This document shows positions 9,010 to 18,019 of a stretch of 64,000 bases of DNA, piece after piece. How positions within the stretch are numbered: the stretch's first letter is position 1; each line of letters starts with the position of its first letter. Both the position numbers and the translations under genes were made by a program. The stretch comes from Pseudomonas poae (GTDB taxonomy: Bacteria > Pseudomonadota > Gammaproteobacteria > Pseudomonadales > Pseudomonadaceae): NCBI GenBank assembly GCA_028869255.1, contig CP110972.1, positions 3,291,001-3,355,000 on the forward strand, written 5' to 3'. The notes under the pieces are model-generated. The model worked only from the letters and a program-made list of their open reading frames with translations, made no database searches and was not told the origin of the DNA.

Positions 9010-9567
9010 ATGACCAGTCTGAAAGCCCACGCATTGCTCACGCAACCCTGCCACCTGGACGACCAGACCGACCTGCCCCGGGTCGGCTTTCGCGGCACGC
9101 AAAGCGCCGAATACCTCAGCGCACGCGGGTTCACCCTACCGGGTGCACCCAACCACGCCACCGCGCAAGCGGATGGCAGCTGGGTGGCACGGTTGTCACA
9201 GACGGAATATTTGTTGCTGGGTAGCGTGCAGGATCAAGGCCAGCGCATCGCCGATGAAGAAGCGCGCTGGGAGCTGGACCACCGCGCCAACTACCTGTTG
9301 CCGCGCCAGGACAGTCATGCCTGTGTGTTGCTCAGCGGTGGCGTGATTGCGCAGGTAATGGCGAAGCTGTGCGGGGTTGATTTAAGCCATTGCGCGTTCA
9401 AACCGGGGATGGTGGCGCAGACGTCGGTGGCGCGGGTCAACGCGATCGTCATTAACTCGGGCAGCGCAGAAGCACCGGCGTTTCATATTCTGTGGGATCG
9501 CGCTTCAAGGGTGTACTTCGACGGCGCGTTGCGCGATGCGTTGGAGGAGTTTGGCGGGGTCAGTTGA
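9010..9567 (+). CDS. Sarcosine oxidase-type gamma subunit (MgdD-like)
   Basis: This 185-residue protein is the last gene of the beta-delta-alpha-gamma set, three bases after the alpha stop, with AGGAGGG before its ATG. It shows the gamma-subunit pattern LPRVGFRGTQSAEYLSARGF, then WVARLSQTEYLLLGS and a C-terminal GcvT-like part (MAKLCGVDLSHCAFKPGMVA, VNAIVINSG). It helps build the folate-binding interface of the heterotetramer, where the methylene group leaves as methylene-THF. It is assigned by homology pattern and operon position; the substrate is inferred as for the other subunits. Confidence 0.85.
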   Translation: MTSLKAHALLTQPCHLDDQTDLPRVGFRGTQSAEYLSARGFTLPGAPNHATAQADGSWVARLSQTEYLLLGSVQDQGQRIADEEARWELDHRANYLLPRQDSHACVLLSGGVIAQVMAKLCGVDLSHCAFKPGMVAQTSVARVNAIVINSGSAEAPAFHILWDRASRVYFDGALRDALEEFGGVS

Positions 9568-9583
9568 GGATCTCGGTCAAACA

Positions 9584-9673
9584 TGTGGGAGCTGGCTTGC
9601 CTGCGATGAGGGCGGTACCGCCACCATCAGCACTGGCTGACACACCGCTATCGCAGGCAAGCCAGCTCCCACA
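9584..9673. repeat. REP inverted pair
   Basis: TGTGGGAGCTGGCTTGCCTG begins at 9584 and its reverse complement ends at 9673. It lies between the convergent gamma-subunit gene and the NCS1 permease gene, where it could also act as a transcription end. Confidence 0.8.
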
Positions 9674-9695
9674 GTTGAACAGCGCACGACCAGAA

Positions 9696-11102
9696 TCAGT
9701 CGGTGTAGCCCAACCGTGCCGCCCCGACCTTGCGGGTGTGTTGACGTGTCGCCAGGCAGTAGTACAACGGGCACGTCACCACCAACCCCACCAGCCAAGA
9801 CAAATCCGCGCCTTCGACCAGGTTGGCCCAAGGCCCCACATACAGCGACGTATTGGCGAACGGCAGCTGCACGATGATGCCGATGAAATACGCGACGATC
9901 GCATGCAGGTTAAAGCGCCCGTAAACCCCGCCATCCGCCCGAAAAATCGAGGCAATGTCGTACACCCCGCGCTTGATCACATAGAAGTCGATCAGGTTGA
10001 TCGACGCCCACGGCACCAGCACCAGCAATAGCGCAAGAATCAGCCCGATAAATTGCGCGATAAAGTCCGCCGATGCGCCCAGCGCCACCACGCTGCAACC
10101 GCCAAGCACCACGCCTGACAGCACCACGCGCACCTTGATGCTGGGCGTCCACTGGCTGGCAAAGGTCTGGATCGAGGTGATGATCGAGAGCACCGCGCCG
10201 TACAGATTCAGGGCGTTGTGGCTGATGATATTGAGCAGGAACAGCACCATCAGAATCGGCCCCAGCCAACCGGTGGCCTGCTTGACCGCAACCATCGCTT
10301 CGGTGCCTTCCGGCGTTGCGAGCGCCGCCACCAGGCCGAACGCGAACGACAGGATAGTGCCGAGGGTGGCGCCCAGGTAGGTCGCGATAAACGGCCGGGT
10401 AATGCCGATATCCGCCGGCAGGTAGCGCGAATAATCGCTGGTGTAGGGCGAAAAGCTGATCTGCCAGATCACACCGAGCGACACAGTGGCCAGCCAGCCG
10501 GCCGCGTTGAAACCGCCACGGGTGAGGAAGTCCGCCGGCAGATCATGCGCAAAGATGTAGATGAAACCTGCGAGCAACGCGCCGCCCATCACCCAGGTGC
10601 CGATGCGATTGAGGCTATGGATAAAGCGGTAGCCGATCACGCCGATGGCGGTGGCGCTGAGGGCGCCGATCAGGATGCTCGCCGGCACCGGCACCGAGGG
10701 CGCGATGCCGACGATGGATTTGCCGGCCAGTACGATGTTGGAAATGAAGAAGCCGATGTAGATCAGCGCGGCGAAGAACACGATCAGCAGCGCGCCGTAG
10801 CGCCCGAACTGGCCACGGCTTTGCACCATCTGTGGGATGCCCATGCGCGGGCCTTGGGCCGACGCGAGGGCAATCACGATGCCGCCGAGCATATGCCCGA
10901 GGGCAATCGCCAGCAGCCCCCATATCAGGTTCAGATGAAACACCTGGGCCACCATGGCGCCGGTGACGATCGGCAGCGGCGCGATATTGGTGCTGAACCA
11001 TAAGGTGAACAGGTCGCGGGCCTTTCCATGGCGCTCTGCGAGGGGGACGTAATCGACCGTGTGATTCTCGATCAAGGGGTCTTGCCGGGACATCTGGGGC
11101 AT
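9696..11102 (-). CDS. NCS1-family nucleobase/allantoin-type permease (CodB-like)
   Basis: This 468-residue inner-membrane protein has about twelve hydrophobic segments and the NCS1 N-terminal signature FTLWFSTNIAPLPIVTGAMV, followed by WGLLAIALGHMLGGIVIALA and AQGPRMGIPQMVQSRGQFGR. NCS1 proteins import purines, pyrimidines, hydantoins or related compounds with H+ or Na+. Specificity cannot be read here; CodB-like cytosine permeases are the nearest family I recognise. It is divergent from the flavin reductase gene across two copies of a shared 16-bp motif, so it probably imports the substrate of that set. The start at 11102 is taken as the first ATG; 11093 is possible. Confidence 0.85.
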   Translation of the reverse strand: MPQMSRQDPLIENHTVDYVPLAERHGKARDLFTLWFSTNIAPLPIVTGAMVAQVFHLNLIWGLLAIALGHMLGGIVIALASAQGPRMGIPQMVQSRGQFGRYGALLIVFFAALIYIGFFISNIVLAGKSIVGIAPSVPVPASILIGALSATAIGVIGYRFIHSLNRIGTWVMGGALLAGFIYIFAHDLPADFLTRGGFNAAGWLATVSLGVIWQISFSPYTSDYSRYLPADIGITRPFIATYLGATLGTILSFAFGLVAALATPEGTEAMVAVKQATGWLGPILMVLFLLNIISHNALNLYGAVLSIITSIQTFASQWTPSIKVRVVLSGVVLGGCSVVALGASADFIAQFIGLILALLLVLVPWASINLIDFYVIKRGVYDIASIFRADGGVYGRFNLHAIVAYFIGIIVQLPFANTSLYVGPWANLVEGADLSWLVGLVVTCPLYYCLATRQHTRKVGAARLGYTD

Positions 11103-11187
11103 GGAAATGAACTCGCGTTGGTCTGATCTTATAGTTGTTTGACGCCAAACCGGGGGCGCTCCAGGCAGCCCCTCATATGAACACCAT

Positions 11188-11203
11188 ATTATGGTATTCC
11201 AAC
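11188..11203. promoter_or_regulatory. Candidate operator, ATTAYGGTATACCAWC motif copy 1
   Basis: The sequence ATTATGGTATTCCAAC is one of three copies of a palindrome centred on TGGTATACCA. It lies about 85 bp before the permease start. The type of palindrome suggests a GntR-family regulator (inference). Confidence 0.6.
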
Positions 11204-11360
11204 ATTTTCACAAGACTGATCCGCAGTCCTGGCACGCATCTGATCCGTAAGTGTGCCACACGCCAACAGCGCATTTCTTACCGAAGCCTGCGTATTTATT
11301 GGTTAAAAGGCCAAAGATTGACGCTCATCGGATGGCGGAAAAAGCGGTTGCATCGACTGT

Positions 11361-11376
11361 ATTACGGTATACCATC
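11361..11376. promoter_or_regulatory. Candidate operator, ATTAYGGTATACCAWC motif copy 2
   Basis: ATTACGGTATACCATC lies about 50 bp before the flavin reductase start. Together with copy 1 it makes up most of the recognisable signal in the 322-bp gap 11103-11424. Confidence 0.6.
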
Positions 11377-11424
11377 AGACCTACAAACCCATAAAAATCC
11401 GCTCCACCGCCAGAGGACCGCCCC

Positions 11425-11910
11425 ATGATCGATGCCGCTATCTACAAACAAGTGATGGGTTCGTTTCCGTCCGGAGTCACCGTGATCACCACGCTCGATG
11501 ATGAAGGGCAAATCGTCGGCCTGACAGCCAGTGCCTTCAGCTCATTGTCGATGGACCCGGCCCTGGTGCTGTTCTGCCCCAACTACAGCTCCGACTCGTA
11601 CCCGGTGCTGATCAAGAACAAACGTTTTGCCATCCACGTGCTCTCCGGCGACCAGCAAACCGAAGCCTATGCCTTTGCGCGCAAGGGCAAAGACAAGGCC
11701 CAGGGCATTGAATGGACGCTGAGTGAACTGGGCAACCCGATCCTGGCCAATGCCACGGCGGTGATCGAGTGCGAGTTGTGGCGCGAATATGAAGGCGGTG
11801 ACCACGCTATCATGGTCGGCGCGGTGAAGAACCTGATCGTGCCCCGGCAGAACGCCGGGCCACTGGTGTATTGCAATGGCAAGATGGGTGCGTTGCCCGT
11901 CGTGGCCTGA
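11425..11910 (+). CDS. Flavin reductase-domain protein (FMN reductase component)
   Basis: This 161-residue cytoplasmic protein has the flavin-reductase-like fold of small NAD(P)H:FMN oxidoreductases: FPSGVTVITTLDDEGQIVGL, TASAFSSLSMDPALVLFC, FAIHVLSGDQQTEAYAFA and the later GDHAIMVGAVKNL. Such proteins (RutF/HpaC type) feed reduced FMN to a separate monooxygenase. GAGG precedes the ATG. The likely partner is the luciferase-like monooxygenase at 14146, because both genes have the same upstream motif and no other flavin oxygenase of that class is near. The pairing is inference. Confidence 0.85.
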   Translation: MIDAAIYKQVMGSFPSGVTVITTLDDEGQIVGLTASAFSSLSMDPALVLFCPNYSSDSYPVLIKNKRFAIHVLSGDQQTEAYAFARKGKDKAQGIEWTLSELGNPILANATAVIECELWREYEGGDHAIMVGAVKNLIVPRQNAGPLVYCNGKMGALPVVA

Positions 11911-11930
11911 TTATTTCTGATACACCGCAG

Positions 11931-12009
11931 TGCCTGCATCGCAGGCAAGCCAGCTCGCACATTTGAAATGCATTCCCCTGCGGGAGCTGGCTTGCCTGCG
12001 ATAGCGGTG
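11931..12009. repeat. REP inverted pair
   Basis: GCAGGCAAGCCAGCTCGCAC at 11941 faces GCGGGAGCTGGCTTGCCTGC at about 11980-11999. The pair separates the convergent flavin reductase and chemoreceptor genes. Confidence 0.75.
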
Positions 12010-12010
12010 G

Positions 12011-13957
12011 TCAGGTACGGAAACGGCTGACCAACTGATTCAACGTCTGCGACAACGCCGTCAACTGCTGCGCATCCTGGCGCGTGGAATCGGCCAGGCT
12101 CGCCACCAACTGCGCATCCCCGTGAATCTGGCTGATGTGCCGATTGATATCTTCGGCCACCTGGTGCTGCTCTTCAGCGGCGGTAGCGATTTGCGTGTTC
12201 ATGTCGCGGATCACGTCCACCGACTCGCGGATCAAGCCAAAGCTGGCCCGCGCATCGTTGATCGACACCACCGTTTCCTGGGACACCTCCAGGCTGGCGT
12301 GCATCTGCTTGCCCATCTGGTGGGTGCGGCGCGCCAGGTTGCCGAGCAGCCCGTCGATTTCACCGGTGGAGTCCGAGGTGCGTTTGGCCAAGGCACGCAC
12401 TTCGTCCGCCACCACTGCAAAGCCCCGGCCCTGCTCGCCCGCACGCGCGGCTTCGATGGCGGCGTTCAGCGCCAGCAGGTTGGTCTGCTCGGCAATGGAG
12501 CGGATGGTGCCGAGGATCGACTGGATATCGTTGCTGTCTTTTTCCAGCTGCTCCATGGCCTGGGCGGAGTGGCCGATTTCCTGGCTCAAGCGCCCGACAC
12601 TGCTCACCGCCGCGTCGATCTGCTGCTGCCCGGTGTGCGCCTGGCGCTGGCCGTTGTCAGCCGAGTCGGCGGCCTGGCTGCAAGAGCGTGCGACTTCGTT
12701 GGAGGTGGCAACCATTTCATGAAACGCCGTGGAGACCATGTCCACCGCTTCGCGCTGGCGCTCGGCGACTTCGGCCATTTCCACCGAGACTTCGGTGGCA
12801 CTCCCGGAGCTGCTGTGGATCTGCCCGGCAGCCTGGCCGATGCGCTGGATCAACGTGCGGATCGCTTCGAGGAACTGGTTGAACCAGCCGGCCAGCTGCG
12901 CCGTCTCGTCGCGGCCCTTTACCGTCAGACGTGCGGTCAGGTCGCCTTCACCCTGGGCGATGCCTTCCAGGCCGCTGGCCACGCCGCGAATCGGCTTGAC
13001 GATCAGCCCTGCAAACCACGCACCCGCCACCGCGAACAACACCCCGCACACCAGCGCAATCGCTGCGATCAGCCAGGTCAGGCGTGCCGCGCCGGCCATC
13101 ACTTCACTCTCACGCACCAGCCCCACAAAACGCCAACCCAGCGCCTTGGACGGCCACACCAGCGCCATGTAGCGCTCACCGGCCAACTCGACCTGCACCA
13201 GGCCCTGGCCGGCCTCGCTCAGTTGCCGATAGCCCTCACCCAGTTCGCCGAGCGCTTTGAAATTGTGCGACGGGTCGTTCGGGTCCACCAGCACCGTGTT
13301 GTTGGCTTCCATCAGCATCAGGTAACCGCTTTCGCCAAGCTTGATCTGCTTGACCAGGTCGGTCAGTTGCTTGAGCGAAACGTCGATGTTCACCACCCCG
13401 CTCGCCTGGCCCTGGCGGTCGTTGAAGCTCTGCACGGTGCTGACCAGCACCACATCATCGGCGGCCCAGTAATAGGCCTCGGTGCGCAGGGTCTTGCCCG
13501 GCTGCGCCATGGCCGTCTTGTACCAGGGCCGCGTGCGCGGGTCGTAGCCGGCAAGCTTGGGGTCGCCGGGCCAGAACACATAGCCGCCGTCTTCGGTGCC
13601 CAGGGACAGGTAGGTGTAGGCCGAATGACTCTTGGCCAGGCCCTCGAACAAGCTGAACAGTTGCTGGTCACGCTCGCCGGGGGCGATTTGCGCGGCATCG
13701 CTGGCCAGGTAGCGTTTCACGTCGCCATTGATACGCTGCAACTGCGGGTGCGCGGCCAGGTAGGCCACGTTCTGGCTGATGCCTTCGAAAAACAGCTGCA
13801 TCGCATTGTCGACCTGGCGAATCTCGCGCCCGCTGCTGTCGACAAACCCATCGCGTGCCTCATGGCGCACGTTGAGGATGATCAGCACCGCCACCAGAAT
13901 CACCGGTAGGCTGGCAATCACCGCAAAGGCCAGTATCAGTTTTTGTTTTATGTTCAT
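12011..13957 (-). CDS. Methyl-accepting chemotaxis protein with dCACHE sensor domain
   Basis: This 648-residue inner-membrane chemoreceptor has TM1 at about residues 8-30 and a periplasmic double-CACHE domain at about 35-275 ([46 protein letters not shown]). TM2 lies near 285-305, followed by HAMP and the signalling hairpin [20 protein letters not shown]. The RPWY and later Asp resemble the amino-acid-type ligand site of dCACHE receptors, which is only suggestive. I chose the ATG at 13957 because AAGGAAGGCGAG lies just upstream. It is divergent from the luciferase-like gene across a copy of the 16-bp motif, so it may sense the compound taken up and oxidised by this module. Confidence 0.9.
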   Translation of the reverse strand: MNIKQKLILAFAVIASLPVILVAVLIILNVRHEARDGFVDSSGREIRQVDNAMQLFFEGISQNVAYLAAHPQLQRINGDVKRYLASDAAQIAPGERDQQLFSLFEGLAKSHSAYTYLSLGTEDGGYVFWPGDPKLAGYDPRTRPWYKTAMAQPGKTLRTEAYYWAADDVVLVSTVQSFNDRQGQASGVVNIDVSLKQLTDLVKQIKLGESGYLMLMEANNTVLVDPNDPSHNFKALGELGEGYRQLSEAGQGLVQVELAGERYMALVWPSKALGWRFVGLVRESEVMAGAARLTWLIAAIALVCGVLFAVAGAWFAGLIVKPIRGVASGLEGIAQGEGDLTARLTVKGRDETAQLAGWFNQFLEAIRTLIQRIGQAAGQIHSSSGSATEVSVEMAEVAERQREAVDMVSTAFHEMVATSNEVARSCSQAADSADNGQRQAHTGQQQIDAAVSSVGRLSQEIGHSAQAMEQLEKDSNDIQSILGTIRSIAEQTNLLALNAAIEAARAGEQGRGFAVVADEVRALAKRTSDSTGEIDGLLGNLARRTHQMGKQMHASLEVSQETVVSINDARASFGLIRESVDVIRDMNTQIATAAEEQHQVAEDINRHISQIHGDAQLVASLADSTRQDAQQLTALSQTLNQLVSRFRT

Positions 13958-14023
13958 CGAGCTCGCCTTCCTTGTGAGGTGAGGGTGCAACCGTTGGAGA
14001 GAAAAGTTTTGCGGATATTCCGT

Positions 14024-14039
14024 ATTATGGTATACCAAC
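14024..14039. promoter_or_regulatory. Candidate operator, ATTAYGGTATACCAWC motif copy 3
   Basis: ATTATGGTATACCAAC contains the perfect palindrome TGGTATACCA at 14028-14037. It sits between the divergent chemoreceptor and luciferase-like monooxygenase genes. Confidence 0.65.
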
Positions 14040-14145
14040 AATCAATCCGCCGAACAGCTGTCATCACTGGCACGCGTGACATTGGCGAGAGCACTTAAGG
14101 GCCCGCAGTCGACAGGCCGATCACAATAGATCCGAGGTAAGCGTC

Positions 14146-15189
14146 ATGAAGTTTTCCCTGTTCGTACACATGGAACGTTGGGATGAAAGCGTCAGCCATC
14201 GTCAGTTGTTCGAAGACTTGACCGAACTGACCCTGATGGCCGAGGCCGGTGGCTTCAGCACCGTATGGATTGGCGAACACCACGCCATGGAATACACCAT
14301 CTCGCCCAGCCCGATGCCGCTCCTGGCTTACCTCGCGGCCAAGACCACCACCATTCACCTGGGCGCCGGCACCATCATCGCGCCGTTCTGGCACCCATTG
14401 CGGGTGGCGGGCGAATGCGCGTTGCTTGATGTGATCAGCAATGGGCGCATGGAAGTCGGCCTGGCCCGAGGTGCCTACCAGGTGGAGTTCGACCGCATGG
14501 CCGGCGGCATGCCCGCCTCCAGCGGCGGCCAGGCGCTGCGCGAAATGGTGCCGGTGGTACGCGCCTTGTGGAAAGGCGACTACGCCCACGACGGCGACAT
14601 CTGGAAATTCCCCACCTCCACCAGCGTGCCCAAGCCGATCCAGCAACCCAACCCGCCGATGTGGATCGCTGCCCGCGACCCGGACTCCCACAACTTTGCG
14701 GTGGCCAACGGCTGCAACGTAATGGTCACGCCACTGATGAAGGGCGACGAGGAAGTGCTGGACCTGAAAAACAAATTCCAGGCCGCCCTCGACAACAATC
14801 CTGGCGTGCCGCGCCCGCAATTAATGGTGCTGCGCCACACCCACGTGCATGCTGCCGATGACCCGCAAGGCTGGAAAGTCGGGGCCAAGGCGATCTCCAG
14901 GTTCTATCGCACCTTTGATGCCTGGTTCGGCAACAAGAGCGTGCCGGTCAATGGTTTCCTGGAGCCGAGCCCGGAAGAGAAGTTCGCCGCCCGCCCTGAG
15001 TTCGAGCTGGAAAGCCTGCACAAGACCGCCATGATCGGCACCGCTGAAGAAATCATCCCGCGTATCCAGTACTACCGGGAACTGGGGGTCGATGAGTTCA
15101 GCTTCTGGTGCGACAACAGCCTGCCGCATGCCGAGAAGAAAAAATCCCTGGCACTGTTTATCGAGCAGGTGGTACCGGCGTTTCGTTGA
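14146..15189 (+). CDS. Luciferase-like (LLM-class) flavin-dependent monooxygenase
   Basis: This 347-residue TIM-barrel flavoenzyme uses reduced FMN and oxygen. Visible family features are GFSTVWIGEHHAMEYTISPS, LGAGTIIAPFWHPLRVAGE, ISNGRMEVGLARGAYQVEF and PPMWIAARDPDSHNFAVANG. It needs a flavin reductase partner; the small reductase at 11425 shares its upstream motif. GAGGTAA precedes the ATG. With an NCS1 permease in the same putative regulon, a nitrogen heterocycle or related ring is a reasonable substrate class, but it is not demonstrated. The pyrimidine monooxygenase RutA is a distant member of the same superfamily; this protein has no neighbouring rut genes. Confidence 0.85.
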   Translation: MKFSLFVHMERWDESVSHRQLFEDLTELTLMAEAGGFSTVWIGEHHAMEYTISPSPMPLLAYLAAKTTTIHLGAGTIIAPFWHPLRVAGECALLDVISNGRMEVGLARGAYQVEFDRMAGGMPASSGGQALREMVPVVRALWKGDYAHDGDIWKFPTSTSVPKPIQQPNPPMWIAARDPDSHNFAVANGCNVMVTPLMKGDEEVLDLKNKFQAALDNNPGVPRPQLMVLRHTHVHAADDPQGWKVGAKAISRFYRTFDAWFGNKSVPVNGFLEPSPEEKFAARPEFELESLHKTAMIGTAEEIIPRIQYYRELGVDEFSFWCDNSLPHAEKKKSLALFIEQVVPAFR

Positions 15190-15228
15190 GTGAGCCCTGC
15201 TGACGGACTAAAGTCCAACACCCTCCCC

Positions 15229-15324
15229 TGTGGCGAGCGGGCTTGCCCGCGTTGGGCTGCGCAGCAGCCCCAGTAAATTTGGGGGCCACTACGCGCCCCA
15301 ACGCGGGCAAGCCCGCTCGCCACA
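15229..15324. repeat. REP inverted pair (GTGGCGAGCGGGCTTGCCC type)
   Basis: TGTGGCGAGCGGGCTTGCCC at 15229 is answered by GGGCAAGCCCGCTCGCCACA ending at 15324. An inner hairpin, GGGCTGCGCAGCAGCCC, is also present. The rest of the gap 15190-15555 shows no gene; the gcd promoter presumably lies in its AT-rich right half. Confidence 0.8.
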
Positions 15325-15555
15325 ACAGCGTGCTCGCCACGACTGCGCGTTTGCCATAGAAGATGCCGCTATCGGGGCGAGGCTCTCCCACATTTTGACC
15401 CAAGCTTGCCTACACTCACTTCACACACGCGACATTTAGCCTCAGCCCATCATCGCAGCACCTGTAATAGTCTATTGCAGGACTCTAATGTACTAACTAG
15501 TTACTTATCTTGCTAAAATCGCGTCTTTGCCCTCTCTCACTCGAGTCTTTTCGAT

Positions 15556-17964
15556 ATGAAACGAGCATCGCGCGCCACTGGCGTCTCTAGATTCTTACTC
15601 TTGGGCCTGGGCGTTATCATCGCCCTGCTCGGCCTTGCGCTCGCCGTCGGCGGCGTCAAACTGGTCAGCCTGGGAGGTTCCTGGTACTTCCTCATCGGCG
15701 GTGCGGTCATGGCCGTTTCCGGCTTGCTGATTGCCCTGCGCAAGCCGGCCGGCGCGTGGTTGTTCGCCGCGTTCCTGGTGGGCACCGCGATCTGGGCCGT
15801 GGCCGATGTGGGCCTGGTGTTCTGGCCGCTGTTTTCGCGGGTGTTCATGTTCGCCGCCATCGGCATGGTCGTGGCGCTGGTCTACCCGCTGCTGGTCAAC
15901 AGACCTGCACGCGGCGCCTATGGCGTTGCCGCCGTATTGGCGGTGGGCGTGGCGGTCGCGGCGGGCAATATGTTTGTCGCCCACCCGAGCGTCGCACCGA
16001 CCGGCGCCGGCCCAGGCATCACGCCCGTGGCCGCCGCCGATGCACAGAAAGACTGGGCCCACTACGGCAATACCGAAGGCGGCAGCCGCTTCGCCGCACT
16101 GGACCAGATCAATCGCGACAATATCGACAAGCTCAAAGTGGCATGGACCTACCACACCGGTGACGTGGCCATCAGCGACGGCAACGGCGCCGAAGACCAG
16201 CTCACCCCGCTGCAGATCGGCAACAAAGTGTTTATCTGCACGCCGCACAACAACCTGATCGCCCTCGACGCCGACACCGGCAAAGAGCTGTGGAAGAACG
16301 AAGTCAACGCCAAGTCGGCGGTATGGCAGCGTTGCCGCGGCATGGCGTATTTCGACGCCAGCGCGCCAATCGCCCAGCCGACTCAGCCGAACAGCTCGCC
16401 GATCATCGCCGCCAGCGTACCGGCCGGTGCACAGTGCCAGCGCCGCTTGCTGACCAACACCATTGATGCCCGCCTGATCGCCGTGGATGCCGACACCGGC
16501 AAATTCTGCGAAGACTTCGGCACCCATGGCCAGGTGGATTTGAAAGCCGGCCTGGGCAATGTGCCGGACAGCTACTACCAACTGTCCTCGGCGCCGCTGA
16601 TCGCCGGCACCACCGTGGTGGTCGGCGGCCGTGTGGCCGACAACGTGCAGACCGACATGCCCGGCGGCGTGATCCGTGGTTTCGACGTGATCACCGGCCA
16701 AATGCGCTGGGCCTTCGACCCGGGCAACCCCGAGGACAAAAAAGCCCCGGCCGACGGCAGCACCTATGTGCGCAGCACGCCCAACAGCTGGGCGCCAATG
16801 TCCTATGACCCGCTGATGAATACGGTCTTCCTTCCGATGGGCAGCTCATCCACCGATATCTATGGCGTGGAACGCACCGCGCTCAACCATAAATACGGCG
16901 CTTCGGTACTGGCGCTGGATGCCTCCACCGGTGCGGAAAAATGGGTGTACCAGACCGTCCACAACGACCTCTGGGACTTCGACCTGCCGATGCAACCGAG
17001 CCTCATCGACTTCACCCCACCGGGCAGCGATAAGGCGGTACCGGCGGTGGTGATCGGCACCAAGGCCGGGCAGATCTACGTGCTCGACCGTGCCACCGGC
17101 AAGCCGCTGACCGAGGTCAAGGACGTACCGGTCAAGGCGGCGAACATCCCTAACGAACCCTACTCGCCAACCCAGCCTAAATCGGTGGGCATGCCGCAGA
17201 TCGGCGCGCAGACCCTGACCGAATCGGACATGTGGGGCGCCACGCCGTACGACCAGTTGCTGTGCCGCATCGACTTCAAGGGCATGCGCTACGACGGCCT
17301 GTACACCGCGCCCGGCACCGATAAATCGCTGAGCTTCCCGGGCTCCCTGGGCGGCATGAACTGGGGCAGCATCTCCACCGACCCGGTGCATGGTTTTATC
17401 TTCGTCAACGACATGCGCCTGGGCCTGTGGATCCAGATGGTGCCGGCGCAGAAAAATGCCCAGGCCTCGTCCGGCGGCGAAGCGCTGAACACCGGTATGG
17501 GCGCGGTACCGCTCAAGGGCACGCCGTATGCGGTGAACAAAAACCGCTTCCTGTCGGTGGCCGGCATTCCGTGCCAGGCGCCGCCATTCGGCACCCTGAC
17601 CGCCATCGACATGAAAACCCAGAAAGTCGCGTGGCAAGTGCCGGTCGGCACCGTTGAAGACACCGGCCCGCTGGGCATCCGCATGCACCTGCCGATCAAA
17701 ATCGGCCTGCCGACCCTCGGCGGCACCCTGTCGACCCAGGGCGGCCTGATCTTTATCGCCGGCACCCAGGACTTCTACCTGCGCGCCTTCAACAGCGGCA
17801 ACGGTGATGAAATCTGGAAAGCCCGCCTGCCCGTCGGCAGCCAGGGTGGCCCGATGACCTACGTGTCGCCGAAAACCGGCAAGCAGTACATCGTGATCAC
17901 CGCCGGCGGTGCGCGCCAGTCCACCGACCGTGGCGACTACGTGATCGCCTACGCCCTGCCATAA
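15556..17964 (+). CDS. gcd: Membrane-bound PQQ-dependent glucose dehydrogenase
   Basis: This quinoprotein oxidises glucose to gluconolactone in the periplasm and passes electrons to ubiquinone. The 802 residues match the family. An N-terminal membrane domain with about five helices occupies residues 10-145. The PQQ-binding beta-propeller starts at DWAHYGNTEGGSRFAALDQI. Typical propeller and active-site stretches follow (RCRGMAYFDAS, DLWDFDLPMQPSLIDFTPPG, GGMNWGSISTDPVHGFIFVN). It is followed by a strong hairpin and then oprB, so glucose entry and periplasmic oxidation are encoded together. No pqq genes are in the window. Confidence 0.97.
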   Translation: MKRASRATGVSRFLLLGLGVIIALLGLALAVGGVKLVSLGGSWYFLIGGAVMAVSGLLIALRKPAGAWLFAAFLVGTAIWAVADVGLVFWPLFSRVFMFAAIGMVVALVYPLLVNRPARGAYGVAAVLAVGVAVAAGNMFVAHPSVAPTGAGPGITPVAAADAQKDWAHYGNTEGGSRFAALDQINRDNIDKLKVAWTYHTGDVAISDGNGAEDQLTPLQIGNKVFICTPHNNLIALDADTGKELWKNEVNAKSAVWQRCRGMAYFDASAPIAQPTQPNSSPIIAASVPAGAQCQRRLLTNTIDARLIAVDADTGKFCEDFGTHGQVDLKAGLGNVPDSYYQLSSAPLIAGTTVVVGGRVADNVQTDMPGGVIRGFDVITGQMRWAFDPGNPEDKKAPADGSTYVRSTPNSWAPMSYDPLMNTVFLPMGSSSTDIYGVERTALNHKYGASVLALDASTGAEKWVYQTVHNDLWDFDLPMQPSLIDFTPPGSDKAVPAVVIGTKAGQIYVLDRATGKPLTEVKDVPVKAANIPNEPYSPTQPKSVGMPQIGAQTLTESDMWGATPYDQLLCRIDFKGMRYDGLYTAPGTDKSLSFPGSLGGMNWGSISTDPVHGFIFVNDMRLGLWIQMVPAQKNAQASSGGEALNTGMGAVPLKGTPYAVNKNRFLSVAGIPCQAPPFGTLTAIDMKTQKVAWQVPVGTVEDTGPLGIRMHLPIKIGLPTLGGTLSTQGGLIFIAGTQDFYLRAFNSGNGDEIWKARLPVGSQGGPMTYVSPKTGKQYIVITAGGARQSTDRGDYVIAYALP

Positions 17965-17971
17965 CCCTTCC

Positions 17972-18007
17972 AGGCGCGGTGCCCCCCGGCACCGCGCCTT
18001 CTGCTTT
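17972..18007 (+). terminator. Intrinsic terminator or attenuator between gcd and oprB
   Basis: AGGCGCGGTGCC (17972-17983) pairs perfectly with GGCACCGCGCCT (17988-17999) across a four-base loop. A mixed T-rich tail follows (TTCTGCTTT). It lies only 20 bases before oprB, so it may reduce rather than abolish read-through. Confidence 0.6.
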
Positions 18008-18019
18008 GGAAAAACCCGC

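Noticed and set aside
4559..9567. Plain soxBDAG sarcosine oxidase naming
   Set aside because: The glnT/gmaS-like neighbour, lack of glyA/sda/gbc genes and loss of the delta zinc ligands argue for an N-methylglutamate-type enzyme, so I gave no sox symbol.
12122..13909. 595-residue plus-strand frame
   Set aside because: It is antisense to the chemoreceptor, whose minus-strand protein has the conserved signalling hairpin.
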